The position numbers and the translations under genes were made by a program. Below the pieces are notes generated by a model. That model had not been told where the DNA came from, made no database searches, and was given only the letters and a program-made list of their open reading frames with translations. From JAGVSR01 sp963742405 (GTDB taxonomy: Bacteria > Pseudomonadota > Alphaproteobacteria > Rhizobiales > Hyphomicrobiaceae), in the NCBI GenBank assembly GCA_963742405.1, contig CAVUMB010000004.1:62001-126000 (forward strand): DNA of 64,000 nucleotides. The letters run 5' to 3'. Shown piece after piece: positions 43,247-52,683 of the stretch (position 1 is its first letter; every line of letters starts with the position of its first letter).

Positions 43247-43885
43247 TCAATTGAAATGAAATGTTAGACCAGCGCGAACAACTGTTTCGCTTGGATCGAC
43301 GTAAGGGCTCAGCGCGTCGTTCTCAATCGTATAGTCGTACTGCAACGCCTCGAGCCGAAGTGAAACGTTGGGTACTACGAAGGCTTCCGCTCCAACGCCG
43401 TAGACAATTCCAGTCAAAGTTTGTGTGTCACGGTATTGCTGTCCCGTTGGCGCTGTCGCCGTCAGATTGGATTCTAAGTGTGCATAGCCGACCGTTCCGA
43501 AGAGTAGTAACGGACCGGTGATCACACCAAAACGCGCCCGTATGCTACCGCTCCAGTCCGTTTCCGCCGTCACTGGAATAACCCCTCCGAGGACACCATC
43601 GAGATTGGCCCCAGCGAAATTTACGTCGCTCTCTATGCCAATCAAGATGCGTCCGTTGACGAGGTTGTAGCCAGCATGCAGCCCCCAGACGGCATCCCTG
43701 CTCGTAAAGTCACCTATGTCCGTGTCGACTTCTGCCCAGGTGCCACCGCCCTGAATCCCGGCGTACAAGCCGGTCCAAATCGGCGCGGTCTGCGCACGAG
43801 CAGGTGTTACGTTGAGGCATGACAAAACGGAAATGGTCAATATAACGGCATGCGCGCTGCATGCACGCGTGGGTCGAATTCTCAC
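43247..43885 (-). CDS. Outer-membrane beta-barrel protein (Omp25/OmpA-like)
   Basis: The 212-residue precursor has a signal peptide (VILTISVLSCLNVTPARAQ) and the small eight-stranded barrel pattern of Omp25/Omp31-type proteins: WTGLYAGIQGGGTW, AVWGLHAGYNLVNGRILIGIESDVNFAG, WSGSIRARFGVITGPLLLFGTVGYAHL, VGAEAFVVPNVSLRLEALQYDY, ending GLTFHFN. Its role is probably structural. It follows hprA in opposite orientation. Confidence 0.88.
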   Translation of the reverse strand: MRIRPTRACSAHAVILTISVLSCLNVTPARAQTAPIWTGLYAGIQGGGTWAEVDTDIGDFTSRDAVWGLHAGYNLVNGRILIGIESDVNFAGANLDGVLGGVIPVTAETDWSGSIRARFGVITGPLLLFGTVGYAHLESNLTATAPTGQQYRDTQTLTGIVYGVGAEAFVVPNVSLRLEALQYDYTIENDALSPYVDPSETVVRAGLTFHFN

Positions 43886-44105
43886 TTAGTGGCGTCCTAT
43901 ACTACGCAATACGATGGACGTCTCCGGAACGTCCGAAGACCACTATCTACGTTTCAGGAAGGATAATTTTTCGTAAACTGGCGGGCTGAGCGCGCAAGAA
44001 CGCGACTTTGCAAGCGCCTGAGCGTTGCTGGAGTTTATGGGCCGCGCTGCTCGTGTCTGGGGTATATTGTGGCGCTACCAATTCCGAATACGATAGATTC
44101 ATTTC

Positions 44106-45125
44106 ATGGATACAGGCTCTCGCGCACTCGGCATGGATCGCGATCGCAGGACACGTCACCCCGCTATCGGGCTGGCCTTGGGCGGTGGCGGGGCGCGTGG
44201 GCTGGCGCACGTTGTCATGCTGGAAGCGTTTGACGAATTGGGGCTCAGGCCGACGGTCATGGCTGGGACATCGATCGGTGCGGTGATCGGTGCAGCATAT
44301 GCATCGGGCATGTCGGCGCGCGAGATCCGCGCGCAAATGCTTGAAGTTCTATCCGGTAAGTTTGATTTGATGCGCGATCTCTTCGCCGCTCGGGCGCGCA
44401 CGCTACCCCGGGTCTCGCGGCTTTTTTCGCCCCTCAACGCGGTCTTGTCGCCGGAGGCGGTGCTCGATTTTATCTACCCGGCCAAAGTGGTGCGCGATTT
44501 CGCGCAGCTGTCGATCCCCTTCAAGGTTGTCGCGACCGACTTCTATGCGCTTGAGGCGCGAGTGTTCGAGACGGGCTCTTTGCGCCAGGCTGTCGCCGCG
44601 AGCATGGCGCTGCCAGCCGTGTTTGAGCCGATCATGATCGGCGACCGAGCCTATGTCGACGGCGGACTTGTCAATCCGCTACCGTTCGATCTCGTTCGCG
44701 AGGGAACGGATATCACGATCGCAATCGATGTGTCGGGGGTCCCTGTTCCCGCTCCCAACCGAACGCATCCAACAGCAACAGAGGCACTGTTCGCCGCTTC
44801 ATTTATTTTCGAGCGCACGATCATTTGCGAGAAACTGAAAACGCAGCAGCCCGATATCCTCATTCAGGCCGGCACCAGTCATTTCCAGTTGCTCGACATC
44901 TGGAGAGCGGATGAGATTCTGGCGGCCGCATTGCCGGCCAAGGAAGAGCTGAAGGTCAAGCTCGATCGCGTGATGGGGGCGCAGACTTTACCAATCGAAA
45001 CTTTAAAGCCGGGCCAGTTGCCGTCGCCGCGTAGCGATACGGCGACAGCGGTCATGCCGGTCGAGAAACCGCGGCTCTTCAAGCGGCTGACGGCACTGAA
45101 GCGGACGCGTAAGCGGCGCAGCTAG
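44106..45125 (+). CDS. Patatin-like phospholipase
   Basis: The 339-residue protein has the patatin core: oxyanion box GLALGGGGARGLAHV, nucleophile elbow MAGTSIGAVIGA with Ser, ASMALPAVFEP, and the dyad Asp in YVDGGLVNPLP. RssA/PlpD-like members hydrolyse phospholipids or lysophospholipids. There is no signal peptide. The C-terminal 80 residues are basic. Its TAG stop shares the four bases CTAG with the stop of tadA on the other strand. Confidence 0.92.
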   Translation: MDTGSRALGMDRDRRTRHPAIGLALGGGGARGLAHVVMLEAFDELGLRPTVMAGTSIGAVIGAAYASGMSAREIRAQMLEVLSGKFDLMRDLFAARARTLPRVSRLFSPLNAVLSPEAVLDFIYPAKVVRDFAQLSIPFKVVATDFYALEARVFETGSLRQAVAASMALPAVFEPIMIGDRAYVDGGLVNPLPFDLVREGTDITIAIDVSGVPVPAPNRTHPTATEALFAASFIFERTIICEKLKTQQPDILIQAGTSHFQLLDIWRADEILAAALPAKEELKVKLDRVMGAQTLPIETLKPGQLPSPRSDTATAVMPVEKPRLFKRLTALKRTRKRRS

Positions 45126-45584
45126 GCGCGGCGGCCGGCGAAAAACGATTTCAGAATTGCGCCGGCTTCAGCCTCGGCGAGGCCGGGGTAGATCTCAGGG
45201 ACGTGGTGGCAGGTCGGCTGCGAAAAGATGCGGGCTCCCTGCTCAATTCCGCCGCTCTTGGGGTCAGCGGCGCGCGTAGTAGAGCCGGCGGATACGGGCA
45301 AAAGAAATCGCCGCGGCGCACATCGGACACGGTTCGAGTGAGACATAAAGATCGTGGTTCACGAGGCGTTCCGAACCGACGATGCGGCAGGCTTGTCGGA
45401 TAACAAGGATCTCGGCGTGAGCCGTCGGGTCGGATAGCTCCCGCGTTTGATTGCCGGCGGCGGCCACGACCTGACCCTCCGGTGACACGAGAACGGCTCC
45501 GACCGGCACTTCGCCGCGGTCTGCGGCGAGCCGCGCTTGCGCCAGCGCGAGTTCCATGTGGCCGGGCTTCACGGGCGGTGTCAT
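45122..45584 (-). CDS. tadA: tRNA adenosine(34) deaminase TadA, split by a +1 frameshift
   Basis: TadA converts A34 of tRNA-Arg(ACG) to inosine. The zinc-site motifs are present: PTAHAEILVI (His, catalytic Glu) and SLEPCPMCAAAI (two Cys). After RIRRLYY the frame breaks: one extra base near 45272-45275, then AADPKSGGIEQGARIFSQPTCHHVPEIYPG runs to the stop. Corrected length is 153 residues. The start is set to MTPPVKPGH at 45584; a longer start at 45662 would overlap the divergent pseudouridine synthase. The gene is normally essential, which argues for sequencing error. Confidence 0.92.
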
Positions 45585-45638
45585 AAGGGCTTCCCGAACG
45601 GCGGCGTATTCCGCTTCCTTGCAAAGAGCCTGCATCTG

Positions 45639-46658
45639 ATGCGCAAACCAATTTCCGGTCAACGGCCGCCGCGTGCTGGCGGTAAAAGTCGCGGCGGGTC
45701 AGCCGGCGGGAGTGACGGGCGTCGGGACGAACGGCCGGGAAGGCCGCGTCCTTCCGGATCACGGCTTGGTAAAGCCCGGTCGGCGGGGTCATTGCCCTCC
45801 GGAGCGCGCCCTGGCGGTGCGCCGAAACCGCCGGAGGCTGCGAGCCTCAATGAGCCGATGCGTATTGCCAAGGCCATGGCGCGGGCGGGACTTTGTTCGC
45901 GGCGGGAAGCGGAACGCTGGATCGCCGACGGTCGCGTCGCCATCAACGGCCGGATCCTCGACACGCCGGCTTGCGAGGTCGGCCCTGGCGATAAAATTCT
46001 GATCGATGGCCGGCCGCTTCCCGCCGCCGAACCTATGCGGCTTTGGCTTTATCATAAGCCGAAGGGGCTCGTGACGACGCATCAGGATCCGCAGGGCCGC
46101 CAGACCGTGTTCGACAAGCTGCCACCTGAGATGCCGCGCGTCATCTCCATTGGGCGCCTCGACTTCAATACCGAAGGTCTCCTCCTGCTGACCAACGATG
46201 GCGCGCTTGCCCGTCATCTAGAATTGCCGGCGACGGGTTGGCTGCGCCGTTACCGCGTGCGTGCGCGGGGACGGGTGAACCAAGCCGATCTCGACGCGCT
46301 TAAGGAAGGGACCGAGATCGACGGTGTTCGCTATGGGCCGATAGAGGCGACAGTCGATACGGTCCAGGGCGCCAATGCCTGGCTTACGATCGGCATTCGT
46401 GAAGGCAAGAACCGTGAGGTGCGCAATGTCATGTCGTCGCTCGGGTTGGACGTTTCGCGCCTGATCCGAATTTCGTTCGGACCGTTCGAATTGGCGGGCC
46501 TCGTGCCGGGGGCGGTCGAAGTTGTGAAGCGCCGGCATCTGGCCGAGCAGCTGGGTCCGAAACTCGCCGGCGAATTCGGCCTCACGGAAACGTCCGAGCA
46601 GCGCAAAGAGCGCCATGCGCGCGGCCGACAGAAAGGGCCGCGCGAGGATGAGACGTGA
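45639..46658 (+). CDS. RluB/RsuA-family pseudouridine synthase
   Basis: The 339-residue enzyme has a low-complexity Gly/Arg/Pro N-terminus (about 70 residues), an S4 RNA-binding domain (RIAKAMARAGLCSRREAERWIADGRVAINGRIL), and the catalytic domain with LYHKPKGLVTTHQDP and the Asp-bearing GRLDFNTEGLLLLTNDG, then REGKNREVRNVMSSLGL. It modifies uridine in 23S or 16S rRNA; RluB is most likely. The ATG at 45639 is preferred because upstream in-frame sequence overlaps tadA. Its stop overlaps the rsmD start. Confidence 0.9.
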   Translation: MRKPISGQRPPRAGGKSRGGSAGGSDGRRDERPGRPRPSGSRLGKARSAGSLPSGARPGGAPKPPEAASLNEPMRIAKAMARAGLCSRREAERWIADGRVAINGRILDTPACEVGPGDKILIDGRPLPAAEPMRLWLYHKPKGLVTTHQDPQGRQTVFDKLPPEMPRVISIGRLDFNTEGLLLLTNDGALARHLELPATGWLRRYRVRARGRVNQADLDALKEGTEIDGVRYGPIEATVDTVQGANAWLTIGIREGKNREVRNVMSSLGLDVSRLIRISFGPFELAGLVPGAVEVVKRRHLAEQLGPKLAGEFGLTETSEQRKERHARGRQKGPREDET

Positions 46659-47215
46659 GGATTGTCGGCGGTCGTCTTCGCGGACGAACAATCACCAGCC
46701 CGGAGCATGAAGGTTTGCGGCCGACGTCCGACCGTGTGCGCGAAAGTGTGTTCAACATTTTGCTGCACGGCATCGACGACTTCGAGATCGACGGCACTCG
46801 GGTGATCGATTTGTTTGCGGGGACCGGGGCGCTCGGTCTCGAAGCGATCTCGCGCGGTGCGGCCTACTGTCTTTTCGTCGAGGATGGCGCGGATAGCCGT
46901 GGCCTTATTCGTCAGAACGTCGAGGCTTTCGGACTGACGGGGACCACGCGGCTGTTCCGGCGCGATGCGACGGATCTCGGCCCGGTGTCTCCCATGCAGC
47001 CGTTCGGGTTGGCCTTCCTCGATCCACCCTATGGCCAAGGCCTCGGTGAGCGGGCGCTCGTTTCGCTGCGCGATGGGAAGTGGCTGACGAGCGGTGCGGT
47101 GGTCGTGTGGGAAGAGCGTGCGTCGGCCGACGTCGCGTGGCCCGCGGGTTTCACGCAAATGGACCACCGCACTTGGGGCGAAACACAAGTCTTGTTCGGG
47201 CGAGTGACGCTTTAG
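46655..47215 (+). CDS. rsmD: 16S rRNA (guanine-966 N2)-methyltransferase RsmD
   Basis: The 186-residue enzyme has MRIVGGRLRGRTI...LRPTSDRVRESVFNIL at the start, SAM motif I (VIDLFAGTGALGLEAISRGA) and the catalytic FLDPPYGQGL (DPPY). The start GTG at 46655 overlaps the stop of the pseudouridine synthase (GTGA), so two rRNA-modifying enzymes are translationally coupled. It converges on the bactofilin gene with a four-base overlap. Confidence 0.94.
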   Translation: MRIVGGRLRGRTITSPEHEGLRPTSDRVRESVFNILLHGIDDFEIDGTRVIDLFAGTGALGLEAISRGAAYCLFVEDGADSRGLIRQNVEAFGLTGTTRLFRRDATDLGPVSPMQPFGLAFLDPPYGQGLGERALVSLRDGKWLTSGAVVVWEERASADVAWPAGFTQMDHRTWGETQVLFGRVTL

Positions 47216-47616
47216 ACCGCGCGCAAGTCGCGCTCCACTGAAACCGGGAAGCGCGATGTCGGTTTGCCACCGGCCTTGGCTTCGAGTGTCAGCAGTTCTT
47301 GCGGAAACGGCATCTTCGTCGTGCGCAGCGCCGTCCCCATCAGGGATGCGTTGGCGTGCAGTGACAGCACATGATGATGCACATCGCCTTCGACAAAGGC
47401 TCCGTCCATCAAATGTACAATGCCGGCGTGAACGTTGCCCACGATCTGGCCTTCGACATAAAGTTCACGGGTGGTGATGTTGCCGAGGACGTAACCGTCA
47501 CGGCCGATATCGAGGCGCGAACAGAGAATGTCGCCTTCGAACCATGTGTCGAGTTCGACACGTCCAGCAGCAATGAAATTGCCGCGCATCACGGTGGAGG
47601 TCGCGATTTTCAACAT
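47212..47616 (-). CDS. Bactofilin
   Basis: The 134-residue protein is a bactofilin (DUF583): a repetitive right-handed beta-helix core with GNFIAAGRVELDTWFEGDILCSRLDIGRDGYVLGNITTRELYVEGQIVGNVHAGIVHLMDGAFVEGDVHHHVLSLHANASL. These proteins polymerise into cytoskeletal filaments that place cell-wall enzymes or organise stalks. In budding, stalked relatives a morphology role is plausible. It follows mutL by 93 bases on the same strand. Homologue-specific function is unknown. Confidence 0.88.
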   Translation of the reverse strand: MLKIATSTVMRGNFIAAGRVELDTWFEGDILCSRLDIGRDGYVLGNITTRELYVEGQIVGNVHAGIVHLMDGAFVEGDVHHHVLSLHANASLMGTALRTTKMPFPQELLTLEAKAGGKPTSRFPVSVERDLRAV

Positions 47617-47709
47617 TGGACCAACGCAAATACAAATGGGTGCCCACCCACGGTGAGGAAAGCGCAGGTCCGTGGTCGAATTTGGGCGGATTTTGCGGTT
47701 GCCTTATGC

Positions 47710-49507
47710 TCAGCGACGGCCGAACAGGCGTTCAATATCGCTGAGTTTCAATTCGACGTAGGTCGGGCGGCCGTGATTGCATTGGCCGGAATAGGGCGTC
47801 GATTCCATGTCACGCAGAAGCGCGTTCATTTCTTCCGGAGCGAGGCGGCGGCCCGCGCGGACGCTGCCGTGACACGCCATGCGCGAGCAGATCGCTTCAA
47901 GTCGTTCGCGCAAGGTGAAGCCTTCACCGTCGGCAATGATCTCAGCGGCGAGATCCTTGATGAGACCAACGACATCGGTATCGCCGAGGAGGGCGGGAAC
48001 CTCGCGAACGGCGACGGCGCCGTGTCCGAATGGCTCGACGACGAGGCCGAGTTCTGCAAGTTCCAGCTCGCGCTCTGCCAGCGCCTGCGCTTCATCGTCG
48101 GCGACCTCGACGATGATCGGGATCAGCAGTCCTTGGCGCGCGACACCGCCATTGGCCAGCATGGCTTTCATGCGCTCATAGACGAGGCGTTCATGCGCGG
48201 CATGCTGATCAACGATGATGACGGATGTCCGGGTCTGAGCGACGATGTAGGTCTCATGGAGTTGTGCCCGCGCAGCGCCCAATGGCCGGTCGAGGAGATC
48301 GGGTGCAGCCGGGGTACTATCGGCGCGCGTGTCGGCGCTGGGTGTGCCGAACGCCGAAAATGGCGCCTGCATCGCTTCGGCGAAGTCCGGGGGACAGGAA
48401 GGTCGTCCCGCTGACATGAACGTTGCGATCGGGCTCCGTGGTTGAGGCAGACTGTGCCGACCGGACCAGCGCTTCGAGCGTCAGTCCTCCGCCGCGAGCG
48501 CTGGCGCGATGACCGGCGCCTTCAAGAGCGTGTTGGATGGCGCCGATCATTAGTGCGCGCACGCGGCCACCGTCGCGGAAACGAACCTCCGCCTTTGCCG
48601 GGTGGACGTTGACGTCGACGTCGCCGGGAGGCAGCGTAATGAAGAGCGCGAGCAGCGGTTGCCGGCCTCTGGGAATCAAATCGCCGTACGCTGCGCGGAC
48701 CGCGCCGACGAGGACTTTGTCGCGAACGGGCCGGCCGTTGACGAAAAGAAATTGCTGTCCGGCATCCGCCCGATGCAGCGTCGGCAGGCCGGCATACCCC
48801 AAAATGCGGACGCCGTCGCGCTCGCCTGAAATTGCCAAGGCGTCGGCCATGAAGTCGCGACCCATGATGCGGCCGAGGCGTTGCAAAAGGCCGTCAGACG
48901 TCGGCTCACAGCGCGGCAATCTGAGGCCGGTTCGCTCGCCGGTCGCGACTGAGAAGCTGACGTTCGGGTGCGCCATGGCGAGGCGCTTGACTGTTTCGGA
49001 GACGGCCATATTTTCCGCCCGTTCCGATTTCAGAAACTTCAGGCGGGCGGGTGTGGCAGAAAACAGTTCGCGCACCTCGACGCGCGTGCCGGCGTTGATG
49101 GCTGTTGGTTTCACGGCACTCTTGTCGCCGCGCGAGACGACAACTTCAAATCCCTCGCTACGTGATCGCGGCCGGGAGGCAATCGAGAGTACGGCGACCG
49201 ATCCGATCGATGGTAACGCCTCGCCGCGAAATCCAAGTGTGCGGATATCGAAGAGGTCGTCTTCGTTGAGCTTGGATGTGGCATGCCGTTCCACGGCCAG
49301 GATCAGATCTTCAGGTGGCATTCCAGAGCCGTCGTCGGTCACGCGGATCAGCGATAGGCCGCCGCCGGCTGTCACGATTTCAATTTCGTGCGCGCCGGCA
49401 TCGATCGCGTTCTCGACGAGTTCCTTGACTACGCTCGCCGGCCGCTCGATGACCTCACCGGCGGCGATGCGATTGACCGTTTCGGGCGCGAGCTGGCGAA
49501 TGGCCAC
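47710..49507 (-). CDS. mutL: DNA mismatch-repair protein MutL, split by a +1 frameshift
   Basis: The GHKL ATPase N-terminus is clear: IRQLAPETVNRIAAGEVIERPASVVKELVENAIDAGA, DDGSGMPPEDL and TLGFRGEALPSIGSV. A GTG at 49507 with AAGGAG eight bases upstream is the start. The first frame ends at 48317, inside the variable linker. The C-terminal dimerisation domain (VDQHAAHERLVYERMK, LLDRPLGAARAQLHETYIV, ICSRMACHGSVRAGRRL) is in the next frame. One extra base between about 48317 and 48420, possibly in the G5 run at 48389-48393, explains it. Corrected length is 598 residues. pgi precedes it by 77 bases. Confidence 0.92.
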
Positions 49508-49584
49508 GGGCGAATCTCCTTGCAGTCCCCTGCTTAGCAAAGCTGAGGCTCAAGGGGCAGGCCGGCCAGCTGCCATAAACAGTT

Positions 49585-50919
49585 TCAGGCGCCGAGGCGT
49601 TGTTTGGTCAGAATTTTTGCCAGCTCGACGCCCGGCTGGTCAAATGGATCGAGATTGAGCAGCCTGCCGGCCACGATCGTTTCCAGCATGAAGTGCATCA
49701 ACAGCGCGCCGGCGGCGTGGGCGTCCAACTTGCCTACGTCGATGGTTCGGACCGGGCGGCGGGCTTCCAGCAAAGCCTGAGCGACAGCATACCCTTGAGC
49801 ATTGACGATGTCGCCGATGGTTCGGCCGCCGATGAAGCCGACGCCGGCCTTGGTGGCGAGCTCCTGATCAAGCATTGTGCGGGATCCCGTGGGAGCGACA
49901 CGCACGAGGGTCACGGCGATTTCCCGCGGACCATCCATGAACAGTTGCAATTGGCTGTGCTGGTCGACGGGGCCAACGGCCGGCACGGGTGTCGTGCCTT
50001 CTCCGTCCTTGCCGAGGCTTTCCGCCCACAGCTGCACGTACCAGTCGGCGAGCTTGGCGAGGCGATCGGCATAAGGCATCAGCACGAGGCTGCGGATACC
50101 ACGGTCCTTGGCCAACCCGACCATTGTTGCGGCTCCGGCTGCAAAGGGGATGTCGGCGGCGGCGGCTTGATCCAGCACCGGCTGCAGCACGGCGCGGGCG
50201 CCAGCGCGAATTTGGCGGGCGTCGAGGCCGCGGGCCATGGCCGGGAGCAATCCGACGTTGGTCAGACAGGAATAGCGGCCACCGATGCCGGTGTGGTGGT
50301 CGAGCATCGGGATGCCGAAGGACTGGAACAACGCGCGCAGGCCGTTGGCTTTACCGGGCCGGTCGGGTTCGGTGATGCCCAGGAACAGTGATGGGATACG
50401 GTCTGCCTGGCCAGCGGCCTTAATCGCTGCAAGCGTTGCAATGGCCTGAGCCAGTGTTTCGACCGTGCCGCCCGATTTGGATGTTACGACGAAGCGGGTT
50501 TTGGTGAAATTGGCAGAGGAGAGCATTGCGTCGAGGGTGCCGCCATCGAGATTATCGTAAAAGCGGATGCGCGGACGCTGATGAGGCGGCTTTGCTGCTG
50601 TATGGGGAATACCCCAGCCCGCAATCTGTGCCAGCGTTTGTCCACCAAGGCTGGAACCGCCGGTGCCGAAGAAGATTATGGTCTCGGCGCCGTCGGATAA
50701 TTTGGCCAGTGCAGATTCTGCAGCGTCGATGTCCGCCGTCTCCTCGACAATACGTAAAAGAGGCAGCGTCGCGTTCTGATAGTCCGTGCGTAATCCATTG
50801 AGAGCGCTTGCCGCCTTCTTGTACCAAACAGCCAACTGGTCGTGGTTCAGTCCATGGACACCGATTGCTGGTTCGAAGCAGCCCGAAAGATCTTGCTTGT
50901 AGTCGATGGCATTGGACAC
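49585..50919 (-). CDS. pgi: Glucose-6-phosphate isomerase
   Basis: The 444-residue enzyme interconverts glucose-6-phosphate and fructose-6-phosphate. Signatures: IIFFGTGGSSLGGQTL, the sugar-phosphate site VVTSKSGGTVETLAQ, the catalytic region HHTGIGGRYSCLTNVG, and a late AVGPVDQHSQLQLFMDG. The protein is shorter than the 530-550 residues of the E. coli type, matching the shorter alphaproteobacterial version. It follows aat and precedes mutL on the same strand. Confidence 0.94.
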   Translation of the reverse strand: MSNAIDYKQDLSGCFEPAIGVHGLNHDQLAVWYKKAASALNGLRTDYQNATLPLLRIVEETADIDAAESALAKLSDGAETIIFFGTGGSSLGGQTLAQIAGWGIPHTAAKPPHQRPRIRFYDNLDGGTLDAMLSSANFTKTRFVVTSKSGGTVETLAQAIATLAAIKAAGQADRIPSLFLGITEPDRPGKANGLRALFQSFGIPMLDHHTGIGGRYSCLTNVGLLPAMARGLDARQIRAGARAVLQPVLDQAAAADIPFAAGAATMVGLAKDRGIRSLVLMPYADRLAKLADWYVQLWAESLGKDGEGTTPVPAVGPVDQHSQLQLFMDGPREIAVTLVRVAPTGSRTMLDQELATKAGVGFIGGRTIGDIVNAQGYAVAQALLEARRPVRTIDVGKLDAHAAGALLMHFMLETIVAGRLLNLDPFDQPGVELAKILTKQRLGA

Positions 50920-51048
50920 AAACTGGCTCCTGGTAAAGCTTGGCGCAACTGGGGACGATGCCCTGCGGTAACGGGTTTTGCCGGGTCCGCCAAGGGGCCA
51001 AAAACGCGCGAACGGCTACAGCCACGGCTTTACTTGAATGGCGCCAGT

Positions 51049-51726
51049 TCAGGATTTGCGGCGCGCAGCATCGACGATGCGAAGAATTTCGTCGGGCGGT
51101 GTGCTTGCTGGAAGATGATGGAAATCGGCGCCCTGTCCCAGGGCCTGCTCTAGGCGCCGGTGGAACGCCGTGCGGTCGATTTCGGTCGTTCCGAACTGCT
51201 TGAGGTGCTCGGTTACGAATTGTGTGTCGAGAAGGCGGAACCCGCCGTGGATCAGGCGCGCGGCGAGATAGACAAGCGCGATCTTGGAGGCATCGCGTTC
51301 GTAGGAGAACATGCTTTCGCCGAAGAACGCGCCGTCGAGCGCGACGCCATATAGCCCTCCAATCAGCTTGTCGCCCGACCAAACTTCCACGGTGTGACAG
51401 TGGCCGAGTTTGAAGAGTTCGCGATAGAGCGATCGGATGCGGTTGTTGATCCAGGTTGAATCGCGGCCGTCCCGCGAGCCGGCGCAGCCGTCGATGACAC
51501 CCTCGTAGTCGGTGTCAATGCGAACCTCAAGCTCGGTCGTGCGAATGGTACGTTTCAAACGCTTGGGCACGTGGATGGCATCGAGCGGAAGCACGCCCCG
51601 GTTCTGCGGTTCGATCCAGTGCAGCGCTGGATCGTCAGCGCTTTCGGCCATGGGGAAGATTCCGCAGGCGTAGGCCTTCATCAAGACCTGCGGCGTAATT
51701 TCGATCAGGATGTCGTCACGCGACAT
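51049..51726 (-). CDS. aat: Leucyl/phenylalanyl-tRNA--protein transferase
   Basis: The 225-residue enzyme adds Leu or Phe to N-terminal Lys or Arg, creating N-degrons for ClpAP. Family motifs: QVLMKAYACGIFPMAES, WIEPQNRGVLPLD, STWINNRIRSLYRELFKLGHCHTVEVW, LIGGLYGVALDGAFFGESMFS and LLDTQFVTEHLKQFGTTEI. It sits downstream of accC in many alphaproteobacteria; here an FkbM gene separates the two. Confidence 0.95.
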   Translation of the reverse strand: MSRDDILIEITPQVLMKAYACGIFPMAESADDPALHWIEPQNRGVLPLDAIHVPKRLKRTIRTTELEVRIDTDYEGVIDGCAGSRDGRDSTWINNRIRSLYRELFKLGHCHTVEVWSGDKLIGGLYGVALDGAFFGESMFSYERDASKIALVYLAARLIHGGFRLLDTQFVTEHLKQFGTTEIDRTAFHRRLEQALGQGADFHHLPASTPPDEILRIVDAARRKS

Positions 51727-51816
51727 CGGCCTGGGTGTCCTCGGTCATTCATGCGTTGGTTATAAGTGTAGCGACCTTTTTTAGGAAAGGCGAGCGAGGC
51801 CGGTGGTCGGGTGTCG

Positions 51817-52683
51817 TTAGCCGGAGGCGCGGACGAAGATGCCGTTATGGGCCAGACTGCCCGAATTCGCATAGCCGCTTTCGTGCAGAATGCTGAGAAG
51901 ATCGCCCTGCCAACTGGCAATGTTGGCCTCCAATATGATGGCCTGCGGGTGGAGATCGCGTGGGGCTGTCGCCAGATAGGGGATCAGAACCTTGTCCTCA
52001 AAACCTTCCACGTCGATCTTGATGGCGTCGACATGGTCGAACCCGGCCTCGGCGACGAGACCGGCCAGTGTCCGCACGGGCACTTTGAAAATCGTCTTGC
52101 CGCCCCGCGCATCGCGATCAAGCTGTAATGAAGAGCCCCCCATATTGGTTTCTTCCAGGGCAAATTCCATTTCGCCTTCGATGTCGGCGATGGCGGCCTC
52201 GACAGCGCGGATATTCGTCAATTCGTTGGCGACGGCATTGAAGGCGAGCCGCTGTAAGACGATGGGATTGGGATCGACGGCAATAACGCGCGCGGTGGGA
52301 CCTGCGTTGCGCGCAACGAAAACGCTGTAAGCGCCGACGTTGCTGCCGATGTCGAGAAAATTGAAGTTTGGGTGCAGCCGCGACTTCAGGAATGCCAACT
52401 CGACAGGATCGAAAAACTGCGGTGTGACGATGAGCCGTTTTTCGCAAGCGTTGTTGCCGGCGTGAAGGCGCATGTTCTGGCCCAGCACTTCGAGATCGAG
52501 CGGCTCTGTGCGCAGGCGGCGCATCGCGGAGCGAATAAAGGAGGCCATGCGGCGCCCGAGCCGCGACGGCGGCAAGGATCGGCCAAGTCTCATGAGCCGT
52601 CGCTCCAGACTGGTCGGTTGATAGGTCCCAAAGGGAGCGACGCTCTCGGCCAACTGCAGTTCCTCGTTATCGCAACCGGTCAA
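51817..52683 (-). CDS. FkbM-family methyltransferase
   Basis: The 288-residue protein has FkbM-type motifs: FNFLDIGSNVGAYSVFVARNAGPTARVIAVDPNPIVLQRL, VDAIKIDVEGFEDKVLIPYL and AIILEANIASW. Such enzymes methylate hydroxyls of sugars, lipids or natural products; the substrate is unknown. Its TTG at 52683 overlaps the accC stop (TTGA) and has no good ribosome-binding site, so translational coupling is assumed; the next Met is at 52593. It is inserted between accC and aat, which are usually adjacent. Confidence 0.85.
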   Translation of the reverse strand: MTGCDNEELQLAESVAPFGTYQPTSLERRLMRLGRSLPPSRLGRRMASFIRSAMRRLRTEPLDLEVLGQNMRLHAGNNACEKRLIVTPQFFDPVELAFLKSRLHPNFNFLDIGSNVGAYSVFVARNAGPTARVIAVDPNPIVLQRLAFNAVANELTNIRAVEAAIADIEGEMEFALEETNMGGSSLQLDRDARGGKTIFKVPVRTLAGLVAEAGFDHVDAIKIDVEGFEDKVLIPYLATAPRDLHPQAIILEANIASWQGDLLSILHESGYANSGSLAHNGIFVRASG

